A DNA stretch of 64,000 bases, taken from positions 16,184,501 through 16,248,500 of the forward strand of contig OY987268.1 in assembly GCA_963920665.1 (NCBI GenBank). Direction: 5' to 3'. The translations under genes were made by a program, and so were the position numbers. The notes below the pieces were generated by a model, which saw nothing but the letters and a program-made list of their open reading frames with translations, did not search any database and was not told the origin of the DNA. Below, in pieces: positions 61,201-64,000 of this stretch. Source of the stretch: Straminergon stramineum. Taxonomy: Eukaryota > Streptophyta > Bryopsida > Hypnales > Calliergonaceae. Position 1 is the stretch's first letter. Every line of letters begins with the position of its first letter.

Positions 61201-62022
61201 CTAGCTTTTGAATTGTGCTCTGCAATCTTTCTAGCTTCTTTGTTGAGTTGCAATCACTCTGATTTGGGGGAGATTAAGGCATGGTCAACGCAAGTTGACT
61301 TTTACAATCTGGAATTGTTGACTCCTCTTTGGCTTGACTCAAATCTGAAATTTTGGACCGGCTGGGCCGAGTTTTGTTTTGTTGAAACCAATTTTGAGGG
61401 TTTATTTTAACTCTTTAAGGGTACCCAACAACAAAAATAAAAATTGGATACAAAAAAAGGTAGGGCTAAGGGTGATGTTTCGTCGTCCATGGTGTTTAGG
61501 CTTGAATTTTGAAACAAGAACAAAAAAGGTTAGTTTGTCAACTAGACATAGAATGTAAGGTAGGGGACAATAACTTCATTGAGTTTTTTTATTCCCATCA
61601 CAAACTAAGGGATTCCACACATAGGAAAGCGAAGGCTTTGCCGTAAGACAAGGTTACTTCAAATTTCAAAAAGGATTTATCAAGGATAGGACTTGGATAC
61701 CAACACAAAGTTCATGTTAGAAACATACACAAGTAATACATCCATGTACAACCAACAAGAAGGTTAGTCACATACTCTAATTCCACACCCACTAGGAGAA
61801 TTCTCATACAATAGAATTCCCACTTCAAAGGCTTATGTGGACTTGGTAGCAAAAAGAAGCAAACTAGAGAATTCCCCTAAACGGCATCACTAGATACAAG
61901 AGAAATAGCTCTAGTATTAGCACCAAACACATATAAAACGAAGAAATATTCAGAAAAATATTAAAGCAAGCATAAAAGACCAACTTTGAAGGGAACCCAA
62001 TATTCTTCTTCTTCTGCTTCTT
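55291..62022. other. AT-rich intergenic DNA without a supported gene
   Basis: No frame shows a recognisable domain. The longest ATG frame (61102-61410, 102 codons) has no features that I recognise and is probably chance. Confidence 0.5.
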
Positions 62023-62023
62023 C

Positions 62024-62094
<71 letters not shown>

Positions 62095-62095
62095 C
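62023..62095. repeat. (CAA)n microsatellite, about 24 units
   Basis: An uninterrupted CAA/AAC run of 73 bp, preceded by a short (TTC)n run at about 62003-62022. The open poly-Leu, poly-Val and poly-Cys frames on the other strand are artefacts of this run. Confidence 0.98.
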
Positions 62096-64000
62096 TACTA
62101 CAAAGCAATAAAGGCTCCAAAAACACAAGCGTTTGATAATTTGGCTCAAAAATGGCCAAAATCCATCTAAATGGATCCCATGGAGAATAAATGGCAAAAA
62201 TGGCAACAAGGGGGAACAAGGGGTGTTTTGAGAAGCAAATGAGTGCCCTTTCATACTCTTCCAAGGGCACCCACATCCTCTCATTTCTACATGGTAATCT
62301 TATCATTTAGAATTTTCATCCTAATTTGCCAATTTTGACTTTTTACATTGGTCCCAAACTATAACTATTGGAGAACGATTCCAAATCATAAATGGATTGC
62401 ATCATTGGCTTCAAAAGTCCATTTTTAATTTAACTACCCCTTCTTCTTTTTCAATTGACAAAAACTCATCAAAATCTAGCATCAACTTAAAATTAAAAAA
62501 GCTAAAAATCCAACTTTTGGAGGTTGACTTTTTGTGAAAAGTAACTAGTCTACGCTCTTTAGAAGGTATGAGGGAGTAAGAAAAGACCTAACTAAGACTC
62601 CATTCTCGTACGCCTCTAAAATGCCGATCAACTTCTTCATAATCTTTAAATTTGGTTGTAATCAGAGAATTTAGCCATGTCAAATACTTCTAGCTATCGG
62701 AATGTTTGGAAACTTGTCAAGTTTATTTGTAACATAACAAAAGTTTGTCAAACTTTTTGCAAGATTTTACGACACCTTGAATAATTTTCATGAATTTCCC
62801 ATCATGAATTTCGATGGTTGATCGTTTGAAAGAGGATCTTCTAACTATCAAAAAATTCTAGAAATTTTGTGGGAAATCTCATGTAAATCCACAAAAGATA
62901 TGTAAGCTCATATTCATATTTTGCATATGCAAAGAAGGAGAATCAAATCCCGTTATCTCCTTCAAATTTTGGTGAACAAAGAATCTTTCACACAAAGGGG
63001 AATCTTGGCAAATTGATTTTGTTGTTGGACTATTAATATCATTTCCACCTTAAAATACCGTATTTGGATCATAGATGCCCTCCATTAATCCATCTTGAGT
63101 TTTCTTCACTTGTAGGCTAACAATTGAAGGTTCCACTATTTCACAAAAAAATATGGGAAACTAAAATCTCTCTCTAGGAATCAATTGAGGGTTTTCACAT
63201 AGGTTTCCTTAAACCAAATTAGCCATGATCTATGACATCAAAGTCAGGTTCGAGGGAATTTAGATAGATTCTATTAAATACCTATAATTTGTACAATTAT
63301 TGGGTTTCTATCCTATTTACATGCAAAATTTGGATTTATTTACAAGAAAATAATTTATTTAGGACCAAATGCTACATTGGCATATGACCTACCTATTTTG
63401 CTTTTACACTCATTTGGGGGATTTTGTATAATAAATTACACTCAAAAATGGTAAAAAAACCCCAGCAAGTCCCAAATAATGAACTCAGAGCTCACACTTA
63501 ACTAACCTTTATTGGTCTTCAAGTTTGGTTGTCGTAGCCAAAACTAAACATAATTATTAATTCATTTTGATTTGGTTAGCATTTACAATTAGGAAATTTT
63601 GAAGTAGAAACCAACAACAAAGATCCATTGCTTGGAAGGCATAAGTGGATTGTACGTTCAGACACCTGTTAAGATTTTTGTATGACAAAGTTATTTAGAT
63701 CTCAGTTGTATTTGCATTATTCGAAGGTTGTGAATAAAGCGCATGCACCCCACATCAAATATTCTCTTCACTTAGGTGTAGACAATAAATCACAAGGATT
63801 GGTCTCCTCGAGCATTCTTGTGTAGTGGTGCTTCATTTTGTTAGAAGTTGTGAAAATTATTGTGTGTGACTTTTGAGCTACCAACTTTTCACTTGAATGG
63901 GAATGGTAGAGGTCTCTTTGGTTTGTAGAATGTTTAAGATAATGCTCTACTATTTTGTAACATTTGATTTTCTTCATTGGACTATTTGGATTTGTGACAC
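62096..64000. other. AT-rich DNA without a supported gene
   Basis: No coding, RNA or repeat feature that I can support. Confidence 0.5.

Noticed and set aside
61102..61410. 102-codon plus-strand frame
   Set aside because: No recognisable domain, no supporting neighbours, and a composition like the surrounding AT-rich DNA.
61864..62306. Poly-Leu, poly-Val and poly-Cys frames
   Set aside because: Translations of the (CAA)n microsatellite on the opposite strand.

Overview
The window is nuclear DNA of a plant-type eukaryote. It shows spliced genes with GT..AG introns, long AT-rich stretches, one 200-bp assembly gap, and nested plant transposon families (Mutator-like, CACTA/EnSpm, Ty3/gypsy). 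No conserved host gene, rRNA or tRNA lets me name the species. The short leucine-rich repeats at 45-46.6 kb are of a kind I associate with non-flowering land plants, which is only a weak hint. Almost every reading frame is broken, so this is mainly a transposon graveyard.

Layout. 1-4.35 kb: two minus-strand gene-like reading frames either side of the gap; one carries a C-terminal RING finger, and a TATA box lies upstream. About 5.1-5.44 kb: an orphan exon. 6462-20525: a 14.06-kb Mutator-like element (element A) with matching inverted ends and a perfect 10-bp target-site duplication. It holds two divergent genes: a DDE/SWIM transposase (plus) and a multi-exon gene joining a ParB-like motif to a beta-class DNA-methyltransferase-like fold (minus). 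20.5-23.4 kb: AT-rich DNA with dispersed repeats and small palindromic foldbacks. 23436-37169: a 13.7-kb CACTA element with a TNP2-type gene (plus) and a second, Transposase_24-like gene (minus). It is inserted, with a 3-bp duplication (ATC), into a palindrome whose two halves are still recognisable. 37816-44911: a second, diverged copy of the ParB-methyltransferase-like gene (plus), ending in the same type of terminal repeat (element B). 45.2-46.6 kb: a decayed LRR gene. 47.7-50.7 kb: a Ty3/gypsy pol relic (minus). 51-64 kb: AT-rich DNA with degenerate repeats and an (AAC)n microsatellite, and no gene that I can support.

How it fits together. The most unusual content is the ParB-like/methyltransferase-like gene. 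It is present twice with the same intron positions, and in element A it lies as cargo beside a Mutator-like transposase inside well-defined transposon ends. The orphan 5' exon at about 5.1-5.44 kb (plus) together with the 37.8-43.1 kb exons (plus) could be one older element B whose first long intron was hit by element A and by the CACTA element. That model is inference. Seven small foldbacks with GGGGTCC/GGACCCC arms and centres close to CTGTCGGATCCGACAG fall in introns of these elements, counting the model intron. Most stop codons that break these genes are one C-to-T or G-to-A change from Gln, Arg or Trp codons, with few frameshifts, which fits decay of methylated cytosines.
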